Shown: positions 35,571-44,813, numbered from the stretch's first letter. The stretch is DNA of 64,000 nucleotides from Shewanella kaireitica (GCF_023284045.1 NZ_JAKIKQ010000001.1:496001-560000); one strand, 5' to 3'. Program-made: numbers and translations. The notes: generated by a model from the letters alone, not told the origin.

Positions 35571-36872
35571 ATGACGTTAATATGTCCGAGGATTGTGATT
35601 GTGGGCGGCGGCGCTGGTGGACTTGAGCTGGCGACTCAATTAGGGCGCAAGTTAGGTAAAAAAAAGTTAGCGCAGATTATATTAGTTGATAAGAATCGGA
35701 CCCACATTTGGAAACCTTTGCTACACGAAGTCGCGACGGGGTCGTTAGATTCTGATCTTGATGGTGTCGTTTATTCAGCACATGCCGCTAAACATGGTTA
35801 TCAATTCCAACTTGGGACCTTTTGTGGTTTATCGCCAGAGGATAAGTCTATCTCTGTAGCACCGATTACCGATGATAGCGGCAAAGTGTTATTACCTGAA
35901 CGTCAGATACAGTTCGACAAACTGGTGATTGCTATCGGCAGTGTGAGTAATGACTTTAATACTCCAGGAGTAAAAGATAACTGTTTTTTCCTCGACTCTC
36001 ATCAGCAGGCGAATCGTTTTCACAATGCGCTTTTAGATAGCTTTACCCGGGTGCATCAATCAGATTCAATCAACGAGCTTAATATTGCTATTGTTGGTGG
36101 AGGCGCGACGGGGGTTGAGCTTTCTGCTGAGCTTTATCATGTTACCGATCTTCTTAAAGTATATGGCCTGAGTAAAATGACGGCTGATAAGCTCAATATA
36201 CATTTGATTGAAGCTGGGCCGAGGATCCTGCCAGCTTTGAGCGAAAGAATCGCTGGCTCTGCACGTCATGAACTTACTCAGCTTGGCGTCTCAGTAAAGG
36301 AAAATACTCGCATTAGCGAGGCTACTGCTGCAGGGTTTGTCACCGCCGAAGGGGTGTTGATTGAAGCTAACCTGATGCTTTGGGCTGCAGGTGTAAAAGC
36401 ACCTGATTTTATCAAAGAGATGCAGCTATTTGAGCTTAACCGAGCTAACCAGATTAAGGTTAAAGCGACGCTTAAGAGTACTGTGAACGATGATATTTAT
36501 GTGATTGGTGACTGCTGCGCCTTTGAACAAGCTGACGGTAGCTTTGTGCCACCAAGAGCGCAATCGGCGCATCAAATGGCGCAATGTGCCGAAAAGAATA
36601 TTATCAAGGACATGAATGCAGAGCCATTAATCGAGTATGTTTATGTCGACCACGGTTCCTTGGTCAATTTATCGCGCTACAGTACTGTTGGCAGTTTGAT
36701 GGGAAACCTGACCAAAAGCAGTATGTTTGTTGAAGGGAAAATTGCGCGTTTCGTTTATATATCTTTGTATCGTATGCATCAAAAGGCGATTCATGGCACC
36801 TTTAAAACCATAGCATTGTGGCTAGCTGAAAAGCTTATGAGAGTGGTTAGGCCGAGAATGAAATTACACTAG
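35571..36872 (+). CDS. ndh: Type II NADH:quinone dehydrogenase
   Basis: A 433-residue flavoprotein. The FAD-binding dinucleotide fold is at residues 6-36 (IVIVGGGAGGLELATQLG), the NADH-binding fold near 165-200 (IAIVGGGATGVELSAEL), and the late FAD motifs are LWAAGVKAP and VYVIGDCCAF, one after the other as in Ndh. The C-terminal 40 residues carry the membrane-anchoring amphipathic helix. It oxidises NADH and reduces quinone without pumping protons. AAAGGA precedes the ATG. A single-gene unit; its upstream region gives no clear regulator site. Confidence 0.92.
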   Translation: MTLICPRIVIVGGGAGGLELATQLGRKLGKKKLAQIILVDKNRTHIWKPLLHEVATGSLDSDLDGVVYSAHAAKHGYQFQLGTFCGLSPEDKSISVAPITDDSGKVLLPERQIQFDKLVIAIGSVSNDFNTPGVKDNCFFLDSHQQANRFHNALLDSFTRVHQSDSINELNIAIVGGGATGVELSAELYHVTDLLKVYGLSKMTADKLNIHLIEAGPRILPALSERIAGSARHELTQLGVSVKENTRISEATAAGFVTAEGVLIEANLMLWAAGVKAPDFIKEMQLFELNRANQIKVKATLKSTVNDDIYVIGDCCAFEQADGSFVPPRAQSAHQMAQCAEKNIIKDMNAEPLIEYVYVDHGSLVNLSRYSTVGSLMGNLTKSSMFVEGKIARFVYISLYRMHQKAIHGTFKTIALWLAEKLMRVVRPRMKLH

Positions 36873-36979
36873 GTCATTTGTTGTTATTAGCTTTGTCAAA
36901 ATTACACTTTTCAAAGGTGATTGAGGTAAAGTAAGTGTCATTAAGAATGGTTTATATTTCATAAACAGATGGATATTTG

Positions 36980-38461
36980 ATGAGTAACCAAGTGATTGAT
37001 TTAGGATTCGATTTCGATAATAGTTATGCCAATGAACTAGAAGGGTTTTACGTCTCTTGCCAAGGTGATAAAGCGCCTGCTCCTGAATTGGTGAAGCTAA
37101 ACATTGCATTGGCTGAACAGCTAGGGATCAGCAATCGAGATCATGCTCAGTTAGCCGAAGTCTTTTCTGGTAGCGAAGCGCCGCAGGGAGCTGCTCCACT
37201 CGCACAAGTTTATGCGGGCCATCAGTTTGGTGGGTTTAGTCCGCAATTAGGTGATGGCCGTGCTTTGTTGTTAGGGGAGGTGCTTGATTCAAGCGGTAAA
37301 CGGCAAGATATACAGCTAAAAGGATCTGGGCGTACTCAATTCTCTCGCGGCGGTGACGGTAAAGCGGTACTTGGCGCAATTCTACGTGAATATATTCTGT
37401 GTGAAGCGATGCATGCGTTAGGCATTGCCACCACTCGAGCACTTGCAGTCGTAACCACCGGCGAGCCTATTTACAGAACGCGATATTTGCCTGGTGCTGT
37501 ACTTACTCGGGTGGCATCAAGTCACATTCGGGTGGGAACATTTCAGTACTTTGCTTCGCAAGGGGCGGAAGATAAAGTTAAGCAGCTGGCTGACTATGCC
37601 ATTGCACGTCATTACCCTGAGCTTAAACAAAGCCCACAACCATACTTAGGTTTAGTTTGCGCAGTGCGTGACAAACAAGCGCAGCTCATTGCCCAATGGA
37701 TGTTAGTTGGCTTTGTACATGGAGTCATGAACACGGATAACATGACCATTAGTGGTGAGACTATCGATTACGGCCCCTGTGCATTTATGGACGATTATGA
37801 TGCTCGTGCGTTATTTAGTTCTATCGATCAAGATGGTCGTTATAGCTATAGTAATCAACCCGCGATGGCTCAGTGGGATCTCGCTCGCTTTGCTGAAACA
37901 CTGCTCCCCTTGATTAATGACGATTCAGATAAGGCGATAGCACAGGCCACGGATGCAATAAAAGCATTTTGGGATCAATTTAAATCGCACTGGCTGCAGG
38001 GCATGCGCGCTAAACTTGGCATGGTTGCCGAACTTGAAGGTGATTATGAGCTTTGCGAGCAGTTACTGGCATCGATGCAAGGGCAAAAGGTTGATTATAC
38101 TCAGCTATTTCGTGTGTTGGCCGATGATCTGTTGTCAAATAGCAATGAAGCAGAACCGCTTTTTACTGACTCTAGCTTATTTATACAGTGGAAGCCGTTA
38201 TGGCAGGTCAGGTTAGCGCAAGAGTCATTGTCTACAAAAGAGAGTGTTGAGTTAATGAACACTGTTAACCCAATTTATATTCCGCGTAATCATTTGGTTG
38301 AAGCTGCTATAGAAGCGGCAGAAGAGCGTAGTGATTATCAACCCTTTGAAACACTCATTAACGTTTTAGCGCAGCCTTTTACACAGCAGCAAGGTAGAGA
38401 GGAGTATGCTCAGGCAGCCCCAGCAAGTTTTGGAAAGTTTACTACCTACTGCGGTACTTAA
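36980..38461 (+). CDS. selO: Protein adenylyltransferase SelO (YdiU/UPF0061)
   Basis: A 493-residue pseudokinase-fold enzyme that transfers AMP to Ser, Thr or Tyr of proteins, described in redox stress. Family signatures are LAQVYAGHQFGGFSPQLGDG, then LKGSGRTQFSRGGDG and HGVMNTDNMTISGETIDYGP, the latter including the catalytic and metal residues. The C terminus ends TYCGT, the cysteine equivalent of the selenocysteine in animal SelO. The ATG at 36980 has GGA six bases before it; a TTG one codon earlier is less likely. It is monocistronic, 107 bp after ndh. Confidence 0.93.
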   Translation: MSNQVIDLGFDFDNSYANELEGFYVSCQGDKAPAPELVKLNIALAEQLGISNRDHAQLAEVFSGSEAPQGAAPLAQVYAGHQFGGFSPQLGDGRALLLGEVLDSSGKRQDIQLKGSGRTQFSRGGDGKAVLGAILREYILCEAMHALGIATTRALAVVTTGEPIYRTRYLPGAVLTRVASSHIRVGTFQYFASQGAEDKVKQLADYAIARHYPELKQSPQPYLGLVCAVRDKQAQLIAQWMLVGFVHGVMNTDNMTISGETIDYGPCAFMDDYDARALFSSIDQDGRYSYSNQPAMAQWDLARFAETLLPLINDDSDKAIAQATDAIKAFWDQFKSHWLQGMRAKLGMVAELEGDYELCEQLLASMQGQKVDYTQLFRVLADDLLSNSNEAEPLFTDSSLFIQWKPLWQVRLAQESLSTKESVELMNTVNPIYIPRNHLVEAAIEAAEERSDYQPFETLINVLAQPFTQQQGREEYAQAAPASFGKFTTYCGT

Positions 38462-38482
38462 TCTCTCCGTTTTTACAAAAAA

Positions 38483-38512
38483 ACCACGCAATGGAATAGA
38501 TCATTGCGTGGT
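38483..38512 (-). terminator. Terminator of the cytochrome-lipoprotein operon
   Basis: A perfect 11-bp stem ACCACGCAATG/CATTGCGTGGT with an eight-base loop. On the minus strand it ends in a seven-T run. It lies 35 bp after the lipoprotein stop and just after selO on the other strand. Confidence 0.85.
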
Positions 38513-38547
38513 AGTCGAGTACTAATGCCGAGTTGTGGGGTGAGGCA

Positions 38548-39039
38548 TCAATCTAAAAACGCTAGCTCTAAGTGTGCTTTTTCACCTTTGACTTCGACGG
38601 CGACGCGATAGCTGTCAATGGCATCTTTCCACTCAACTGAACCTAGCTCAAGGTTGTACTTACCTGATTCTGATTCTGTTATTGCCATGGTGCAGTCGAC
38701 ATCGGCAATGCAGTTAGAATTGTTAACTTGATGCCAGCCAAGCTTATATTTTACTGATGAACCGCCCTCTTCAGGATAGCCCATAAGAATTAAGTTAAAA
38801 CCACTGGCTTCAGTAACTAACTTGTCGTCATCCCCAGTCAGTGTTAATGCCACGCTGCCTTTTTCTGCATCGACTGTTGTTAAGTTAACGGTTAAGGTTT
38901 CAGTATCATTAATTCCAATTGTTGAAACCGGTGGCTCGACGGGTGGCTCAACGGGTTTGTTGTCGTCATCATCACTACCACAGCCGAGTAAAAGCACGGA
39001 GCTTAGACCGATAGCACAATATAATTTAGTGTGTTTCAT
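38548..39039 (-). CDS. Lipoprotein linked to the split-Soret-like cytochrome
   Basis: A 163-residue lipoprotein (lipobox SSVLLLGCGS) with an acidic stretch and a PPVEPPV repeat (about residues 22-38), then a beta-rich domain of about 115 residues with two cysteines (NCIADVDCTM) that may pair. AGAGGGA lies six bases before the ATG at 39039. Its start is 11 bp after the cytochrome stop, so the two are one operon. It may be a periplasmic or outer-membrane-anchored partner of the cytochrome. No family recognised. Confidence 0.65.
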   Translation of the reverse strand: MKHTKLYCAIGLSSVLLLGCGSDDDDNKPVEPPVEPPVSTIGINDTETLTVNLTTVDAEKGSVALTLTGDDDKLVTEASGFNLILMGYPEEGGSSVKYKLGWHQVNNSNCIADVDCTMAITESESGKYNLELGSVEWKDAIDSYRVAVEVKGEKAHLELAFLD

Positions 39040-39050
39040 CGTCATTCCCT

Positions 39051-39869
39051 CTAGTTTACAAAGTGGCCTGTGTGGCAGGTATCACATGCCATATTGGTTT
39101 TCACACTTGGTTGGAATGTTGATTCTGAAGTATGGCAAGTTTGGCATCCCGCAACCGTATCTGAAATTGGGTGTGGATTTTCCGTTTCGCCGTCAAAAGC
39201 GTTGTTAAGCATAGTGACTAGCTCATAAACGACAGACGCTGATAGTTGCTTGCAGCGCATACCTTTTTGGCTGAATGACTTACCATTTTCTCTTGCCCAA
39301 AGGCTGATTGAAGAGTGACACATAATGCTGTTTGCTGATGTTGGCGTACCCACTTGATCCTTGGTTTCTGCCATATCAGCGCCGATGCCTTCAATAAACT
39401 CAGCAGTTTGCAGCGGTAGCTCTGCACTCTCGTAATAGCGCATGGTTGGGTTAAGAATACTATTGGCTGATTCACCATTAATCGAAAGCAAGTTAACTAG
39501 CATGCCGGTGGCGTTAATATTACCGCAAACGGTTCCTTCGCCTAGCATACCCGCATAACCGTAATGTGCCATTGCTGTAGGCACTTGAGCAAATTTCTCA
39601 GCATCTGGTGAGTTTGATGCCGCTAAGCTTTGAATGATGCTATCAAACACTTGGAACATACAACCGTTACCTGTCTCATAAGCTAGTTTTGCGACAGTCA
39701 TTGGATCTAACTTAACATAAGCAAGGCGAGTACCCACTTCTAGTTTCCAATCACCGGTGCTGCTTGTTACTGCTGCAATAACAGGGTTGGCTACTAGTGC
39801 GCCGCCTGCGGCTACTGAAGAGATACCAATGATACGGTTTATTGCTTGTCTTCTATTTAATGTTTTCAT
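39051..39869 (-). CDS. Split-Soret-like di-haem cytochrome c (C_GCAxxG_C_C domain)
   Basis: A 272-residue exported cytochrome. The N terminus has a Tat-like signal (LNRRQAINRIIG). The middle resembles the C_GCAxxG_C_C redox domain, with cysteines at C70 (NGCMF), C115 (GEGTVCGN), C184 (IMCHSS) and C206 (MRCKQL) that could hold an iron-sulfur cluster. Two CxxCH sites follow at the C terminus (CQTCH at 242-246, CDTCH at 262-266). This order is that of split-Soret cytochrome c of sulfate reducers. The start at 39869 has GGGA nine bases upstream. Tat export would fit folding with a cluster in the cytoplasm. Function unknown; a ToxR-like pair is divergent. Confidence 0.72.
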   Translation of the reverse strand: MKTLNRRQAINRIIGISSVAAGGALVANPVIAAVTSSTGDWKLEVGTRLAYVKLDPMTVAKLAYETGNGCMFQVFDSIIQSLAASNSPDAEKFAQVPTAMAHYGYAGMLGEGTVCGNINATGMLVNLLSINGESANSILNPTMRYYESAELPLQTAEFIEGIGADMAETKDQVGTPTSANSIMCHSSISLWARENGKSFSQKGMRCKQLSASVVYELVTMLNNAFDGETENPHPISDTVAGCQTCHTSESTFQPSVKTNMACDTCHTGHFVN

Positions 39870-40449
39870 CGTTTCACGTCCCATTTTTTTTATAAGTCAC
39901 TCAATACTTAGGTTGAGCGTTTTGAATTAGCAGCAGACTATTGATAACTGTTTTAAATAATTGCCAGATATCTTTGCTGCGTTGGCTTGAGGTAAGCATG
40001 ACAGACGTGAAAAACAGCGGTGAGAGCTAGTTCAAAGTAATTTTTGGGAATTTTACAGAGGTGAAGGTAGATAGCTTTGTTGATGTTTTATTTCTTCATT
40101 ATGCATTTTTGAGAGATAAAATCTCTTTATGTTGCACTTTGTTGGTTCGTAATGCTAATTACAGGGTTTTATCCTACTTATTATCATCGGTATTTATTGA
40201 TCTAGATCTAATAAAGAGTTGAATCGTTATATATTTATATTATCGACTTGTAATTCTTTACTGACTTATTTGTGAAGATTTAATAGTCATGCACTAGCCA
40301 AGTTTTGTATTAACATTAAGTAGATAAGTGCATTGCTTATTAGTGGTTTATAACATTGACGGGCTCTACATTATTGGCATTAGTTAGAACTAATGCATAG
40401 TTGTCAACAAATTATGCAAGCTATTACTAATTTGTGATTAGCTAAAGGT
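39870..40449. other. 580-bp divergent intergenic region
   Basis: Between the cytochrome operon and the ToxR-like gene. It should hold both promoters. A near-palindrome with core GATCTAGATC flanked by TTATT and TAATAA (40194-40214) is a possible operator. The rest is AT-rich with no gene, repeat or other clear site. Confidence 0.4.
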
Positions 40450-41256
40450 TTGTTGGCTCCTAAATCCAGTAAACTGGCTTTAGACTTCTATATGGATGCG
40501 ATTGATATGCGGTTAAAAACCTTTGAGTTTGATATTGCTAATAGCCAATTATTCAACACTGAAACTCAAAGCTCATTTCATCTAACTCGTACCGAATGCC
40601 AGGTACTTGAACAGCTCGCTAACCACCCTAATCAAGTCATGAGTAAGGGGCAGCTTGCCTGTGCTGGTTCACAAACTGCAGTGATGAGTGAATCTGCAGT
40701 TGCTAAGGCGGTTTTTACGCTGCGAAAATACTTTGGTGAACAGCACGAAGACTTGATTGAAACGCTACCGCGTAAAGGATATAGACTCAATATTCAAGTC
40801 CCCACTGCAAGTTGGTCAAAGCGCTCAAAAGCCAGAAAAAAGTACCTTGCTTTAACGGTGGCAGGTCTGCTGTTGGCTTGTATTGCTATCGTCACGGCGA
40901 TGCATCAATACATATTGTTTGAGAGTGTCGATGCACCGACTAAAAATAGCCGTAATATCGTATTAGATAACGGTGAAGAGGTGCTACTGACTTGGCTAGA
41001 ATCGCCACGTATTAGATTGCGCCAAGAGGTTCCCATTGAAGAGAAAGTCATTTCGGCATTGAATCGTTGCCCACACCTAACGTGGCAGAGTGTAAACCTA
41101 GCGTTTTCTAATGATATGCAGGTACTAAATGTATCAATGCTTGGGCAGTCTGCGAGTGGTGAAACATTGATGAGAAACATTAAAACTATTGATTTTAGCT
41201 TGAGCCCAGAGTTCATTTCGAAAAGCTGGCTTGAAGAGGTATCTCTCTGTGATTAA
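40450..41256 (+). CDS. ToxR-like transmembrane transcriptional regulator
   Basis: A 268-residue protein with a cytoplasmic OmpR/ToxR-type winged helix (about 25-115; TRTECQVLEQLANHPNQVMS and AVFTLRKYFGEQHEDLIETL), a basic juxtamembrane stretch (KRSKARKKY), one membrane helix (about 134-156) and a periplasmic domain of about 110 residues with two cysteines (NRCPHL and the near-terminal LCD). It lacks a receiver domain. Such ToxR/CadC proteins sense the periplasm and bind DNA while membrane-bound. A TTG at 40450 begins the frame; an ATG at 40492 is an alternative start. Its end overlaps a ToxS-like gene. The divergent cytochrome operon is the natural target. Confidence 0.8.
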   Translation: MLAPKSSKLALDFYMDAIDMRLKTFEFDIANSQLFNTETQSSFHLTRTECQVLEQLANHPNQVMSKGQLACAGSQTAVMSESAVAKAVFTLRKYFGEQHEDLIETLPRKGYRLNIQVPTASWSKRSKARKKYLALTVAGLLLACIAIVTAMHQYILFESVDAPTKNSRNIVLDNGEEVLLTWLESPRIRLRQEVPIEEKVISALNRCPHLTWQSVNLAFSNDMQVLNVSMLGQSASGETLMRNIKTIDFSLSPEFISKSWLEEVSLCD

Positions 41257-41773
41257 GTATTTGAAAGTTGCGCTTAGCGGTGCGTTGCTAGCACTTGTGA
41301 TTGGTGTCATCGTGCTGCAGCATATTAAGGCCACAGAAGTCGATATTGTACTTTCTTGCCGTAATGAATTAGTGGCAACCAATCCACAAACCCATGAAAT
41401 TGAACATCATTCACTAATTGCTGATTTTGCGTTGCAAAAGCGATCTGCCAGTATCAGTTATCGTTACTTCACCACTGACGGTATTCCAATTGCGACTCTG
41501 CAGTTGAAGGGCGACATATTGAGCGCTAACAAAGATAAAGATACCTATATTCTTAACTTAGTGAGCAGTAAATTAGTACGTCATAACAATGATTTGTCTT
41601 TGCCGTTGCATGGAACACATCTAGAAGCATTCGCTAGTCGTAACATCACTAAGGAGGGGGTACATAATCTGACGATTCAGATAGTTAGCCGTGATGAAGC
41701 GGAAAATACAGCGCTATTGTACTTTTTACCCAGCACTAATATCTGCGCCTGTAGTTTAGTGACTATGGGTTAA
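41249..41773 (+). CDS. ToxS-like single-pass membrane partner
   Basis: A 174-residue protein with one N-terminal membrane helix (about residues 4-24) and a periplasmic beta-rich domain with cysteines (LSCRNEL and ICACS). The GTG at 41249 overlaps the regulator's last codons, with AAGAGG nine bases before it. Position, topology and size are those of ToxS, which stabilises the periplasmic domain of ToxR. Sequence similarity to ToxS is not evident, so the assignment is by context. Confidence 0.65.
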   Translation: MIKYLKVALSGALLALVIGVIVLQHIKATEVDIVLSCRNELVATNPQTHEIEHHSLIADFALQKRSASISYRYFTTDGIPIATLQLKGDILSANKDKDTYILNLVSSKLVRHNNDLSLPLHGTHLEAFASRNITKEGVHNLTIQIVSRDEAENTALLYFLPSTNICACSLVTMG

Positions 41774-42017
41774 AGTTGCTTTTACTAGCAAAGATATATG
41801 GCAGGCAAATCGATCCATCATCAATCTGAACATGGCGTGTATGGCAAACTGCAGAAAATATAGCAACTTTTAGTAGTCAACAACGGCTTAGTCAATAGAG
41901 CTGCAACAGACAGTCCCACTTTTGTAAGATCAGCTATAATTTCATCATTGGTTCGCTCTTATATTTCGGCTTGTCGTTCTTCAAGTCAGTTGTAAGATTT
42001 ACATATCGGTGATGAGC

Positions 42018-42224
42018 ATGACAGAACTTAAAGTGACCCGTGTCGGTAAAGGACTTGGGTTAGAACTCCCGCAAGAGATTGTTGAACAGTTACACCTTGG
42101 TGCAGGTGATAATATTAGTTTAGAGCAGATGGGGCATGGTAGTTTTCGACTTCGAAATCAAACTGATACTCAGGCTGAACAGATAGCGCTAATAGAGGGC
42201 TATATGCATGAAGAGGATGCTTAG
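42018..42224 (+). CDS. AbrB/MazE-type antitoxin-like protein without a toxin gene
   Basis: A 68-residue protein with the swapped-hairpin AbrB fold: ELKVTRVGKGLGLELPQEIV and AGDNISLEQM. In the AbrB-type antitoxins that accompany Doc/Fic toxins, the toxin gene follows directly. Here no toxin gene follows: the next 271 bp have no open frame of note. The ATG at 42018 follows GGTGA at five bases and gives the family's usual start (MTELKV). It may be an orphan antitoxin or a small regulator. Confidence 0.75.
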   Translation: MTELKVTRVGKGLGLELPQEIVEQLHLGAGDNISLEQMGHGSFRLRNQTDTQAEQIALIEGYMHEEDA

Positions 42225-42495
42225 CCTTTGTGTTTTTTACTGCTTATTCTTGGCGTCATTGAAACAAGTCATCACTGACGCAACACCTCTGCCACTCTTA
42301 AATCATTAGTACTTATAGACTCCCAACGTTTCAATTATCCTAGTGCGATTTTACTGTTAAAAATCGCTGAAGCTGTCGTTTTTCATTAAATACATCTCAT
42401 GGTTATTATTGTTTATCGATAACTAGTTATTGACTAGTGTTGAGTACTCAGGTAGGTTTTTAGCTAAATTAGCTAGAGTTAAATAAAGAAGTTGA

Positions 42496-43362
42496 ATGAA
42501 AGGCGCTATAAACATAGTGATGTTTTGTATCGGGTTATTGCTACTATCGGCTTGCCAATCTATATCTATCTCCGAGAAACACTTTCTCTACCCTGACGAT
42601 TCAGTTACTCAAGATCAAATAGACCGTTGGGGGCGACAGCAGCAACTTGAGTTTATAGCCATTAATGCAACTGACGGCACCAAGCTGAAAGGTGCGCTAA
42701 TTACGCGACCCAATGCTCGTTTTACATTGATCTATTTTGGCGGTAATCAGTTTCGATTGGAATCTCAAGGTGGAGAGTTAGCAAAGATAATGAGCCAGTT
42801 TGAGAATAACTTACTGATTATGGACCATCGTGGATATGGCATGAGCCAAGGTTCTCCGAGTATTGGAACATTGCAAACTGATGCCGTTGATATTTATGAT
42901 TATGTAAAATCTGACCCAAGCTTGGGGGAGCTCCCTGTTATTGTCCACGGACTATCGTTAGGCAGCATGGTTGCAGGCCATTTAGCACATCAACGCCCAA
43001 TAGATGGCTTAGTATTGGAAGGTTCTACAACGACTGCGCAAGGGTTGGTTGATGCGCAAGTACCTTGGTACGCAGCGCCATTTATAGAGCTGAATATTAG
43101 TGATGAATTGGCAGGTATAGATAACCTAGCCAATATCGAAAACTATAGTGACGACTTACTAATAATGGTTGGTGAAAATGATCAAACAACGCCAGTGAGT
43201 TTGTCTGAGACTTTATATCAGCATGCAACAACGGCAAGTAAGCAGCTGTTTGTTGTAGAGGGAAAAGGGCACGGTAATGCGATTAAATCAGAAGCTTTTT
43301 CCGCGAGATATGAAGCTTTTGTGCGAGGCGTTTTATTAGCCAAAACGAGTGAAGCGTTATGA
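42496..43362 (+). CDS. Alpha/beta-hydrolase lipoprotein
   Basis: A 288-residue lipoprotein (lipobox LLLSACQS) with an alpha/beta-hydrolase fold. The nucleophile elbow is HGLSLGSMVAG, the oxyanion region YFGGNQF, the acid lies in MVGENDQTTPV and the histidine in GKGHGNA, so the triad is complete. It is a likely membrane-anchored serine hydrolase facing the periplasm (BEM46/YfhR-type). Substrate unknown. It overlaps the DUF2975 gene by ATGA, so the three genes to 44139 form one operon. Confidence 0.82.
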   Translation: MKGAINIVMFCIGLLLLSACQSISISEKHFLYPDDSVTQDQIDRWGRQQQLEFIAINATDGTKLKGALITRPNARFTLIYFGGNQFRLESQGGELAKIMSQFENNLLIMDHRGYGMSQGSPSIGTLQTDAVDIYDYVKSDPSLGELPVIVHGLSLGSMVAGHLAHQRPIDGLVLEGSTTTAQGLVDAQVPWYAAPFIELNISDELAGIDNLANIENYSDDLLIMVGENDQTTPVSLSETLYQHATTASKQLFVVEGKGHGNAIKSEAFSARYEAFVRGVLLAKTSEAL

Positions 43363-43919
43363 ATAGAATCAAAGCGTTGAGCTTGCTTGTTAAACTTGGG
43401 CTCTATTTTACCTTGCTATCTATGTGTTTGAGTTTATTGATAGGGGTTTTTCATCAACAACACCATGTTGTTATCGGTGGGGAAGGTGGTATGAAAGCTT
43501 GGTTGGGGCTTGAGGTTTCTGGTAATTGGCAGCCACTGGCTGACCAATTAGCACTTAGTGGCTTCAACGAAGTGCTGATATTGGGCGTAATACAGTTAGC
43601 ACCACTGCTGGTTATAAACGGTTTGTTGTTGCGACTATTTAGCTTGTATCAACAAGGCAGAGTATTTGATCTAGCCAATATCAATTGTTTTAGATATTTA
43701 GGTTGGACGTTAGTTGGCCAGTTTTTGCTAAATATCATCTATCCCCTATTGGTTACGTCGACTATGAACAGCATTTACGCTGATCTGACTCTGACACGAT
43801 CTATTACCTTTGGCGAAAACGATATTGCAATGTTATTGGTAGGCTTTATCATCATTGTTATTGCTGAAGTGATGCGGCAAGGGCTAATGTTGCAATCAGA
43901 GCAAGAGTTAACAATTTAA
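43359..43919 (+). CDS. DUF2975 membrane protein
   Basis: A 186-residue protein with four hydrophobic segments (about 12-32, 75-98, 110-135, 155-176). It is paired with a small HTH protein one base downstream, the usual genomic partner of DUF2975 proteins. The pair is thought to act as a membrane regulator and cognate DNA-binding protein, but no mechanism is established. It overlaps the upstream hydrolase by four bases. Confidence 0.75.
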   Translation: MNRIKALSLLVKLGLYFTLLSMCLSLLIGVFHQQHHVVIGGEGGMKAWLGLEVSGNWQPLADQLALSGFNEVLILGVIQLAPLLVINGLLLRLFSLYQQGRVFDLANINCFRYLGWTLVGQFLLNIIYPLLVTSTMNSIYADLTLTRSITFGENDIAMLLVGFIIIVIAEVMRQGLMLQSEQELTI

Positions 43920-43920
43920 T

Positions 43921-44139
43921 ATGCCAATCATTATTGAACTTGATGTACAGCTAGCAAAGCGTAAGATGAAATCAACTGAACTCGCCGCTGCAATAGGTAT
44001 TACCCCGCAGAATCTATCGATTCTTAGAGCGGGACGAGCTAAAGCCATTCGCTTTTCGACATTAGAGGCTATTTGCGGTTATTTACAATGCCAGCCCGGA
44101 GATATACTGCGTTATCAAGATGAGCTTACCGAACCTTGA
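43921..44139 (+). CDS. Small Cro/CI-type HTH regulator (YozG-like)
   Basis: A 72-residue DNA-binding protein. The helix-turn-helix is STELAAAIGITPQNLSILRA, with the family's PGDILRYQ ending. It follows the DUF2975 gene by one base. It probably regulates this operon. The size equals typical YozG-like partners. Confidence 0.88.
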   Translation: MPIIIELDVQLAKRKMKSTELAAAIGITPQNLSILRAGRAKAIRFSTLEAICGYLQCQPGDILRYQDELTEP

Positions 44140-44333
44140 GCGAACTTCATCATTAAGCTGCATTGGCAGATCAAGGCTTGTACCCCAAGCCTTTAAATTA
44201 TTTACTTTAGTGTTGGCTTTTAAAGCTTGGCCTTATTCTAATCATCAATACTTTCTGCAGGGGGCAATACACATAAATTTGCAGCACTATATCGCTGTTC
44301 TTAAAAAGTCTGCTAAAACTGAACCGAGTGGTA

Positions 44334-44813
44334 TTAATGTACGCTTTGGTGACTGAACCTTAAATGTTTGGCGCCTTTAATTAGCTTGATGAAGTCACTA
44401 CGATTTATATGCACTAGACTACTATGATCCCCTGCCTCAAAATAGATCTCTTTAGCTTCAACCAACAAGTCATCATAAACAGCTTCTAAATTAAAAGCGG
44501 CGCCCACAGAGGGGATGGCACCACGCTGACAGTCATTAAACATAGGGTAGAGTTCTTGTTCGCTAATTAAACGTAGATCTCGATTTAGCTTATCTCCGAG
44601 AGCGCGCAAACTCACTCTATGATTAGCGGGTAATACCGCCATAACCCTGCGCCCCTCGTGATCTTCTAAAATGACTGCCTTGGCAAGTTTTGCGGGGGAG
44701 ATATGGGCTGCAATTGCGGAGCCAACAGAGCTTGTACTGCGAGCGTGGGGCACAAGATCGTACTTCACGTTATTATCATCTAGATATTGATTCAATCGGC
44801 TTGAAATAGTCAT
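44334..44813 (-). CDS. YbaK/ProX-family aminoacyl-tRNA deacylase
   Basis: A 159-residue single-domain protein of the YbaK/EbsC fold: KLAKAVILEDHEGRRVMAVL and the late GAIPSVGAAFNLEAVYDD and YFEAGDHSSLVHI. Members hydrolyse mischarged tRNAs such as Cys-tRNA(Pro) or Ala-tRNA(Pro), in trans to prolyl-tRNA synthetase. Which one this is cannot be decided. It converges on the HTH operon. The lysine in KLAKAVI is the conserved active-site residue. Confidence 0.85.
   Translation of the reverse strand: MTISSRLNQYLDDNNVKYDLVPHARSTSSVGSAIAAHISPAKLAKAVILEDHEGRRVMAVLPANHRVSLRALGDKLNRDLRLISEQELYPMFNDCQRGAIPSVGAAFNLEAVYDDLLVEAKEIYFEAGDHSSLVHINRSDFIKLIKGAKHLRFSHQSVH

Noticed and set aside
44120..44356. 78-codon frame overlapping the end of the HTH gene
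   Set aside because: Starts inside the HTH gene in another phase and runs into a region between converging genes; no motif.
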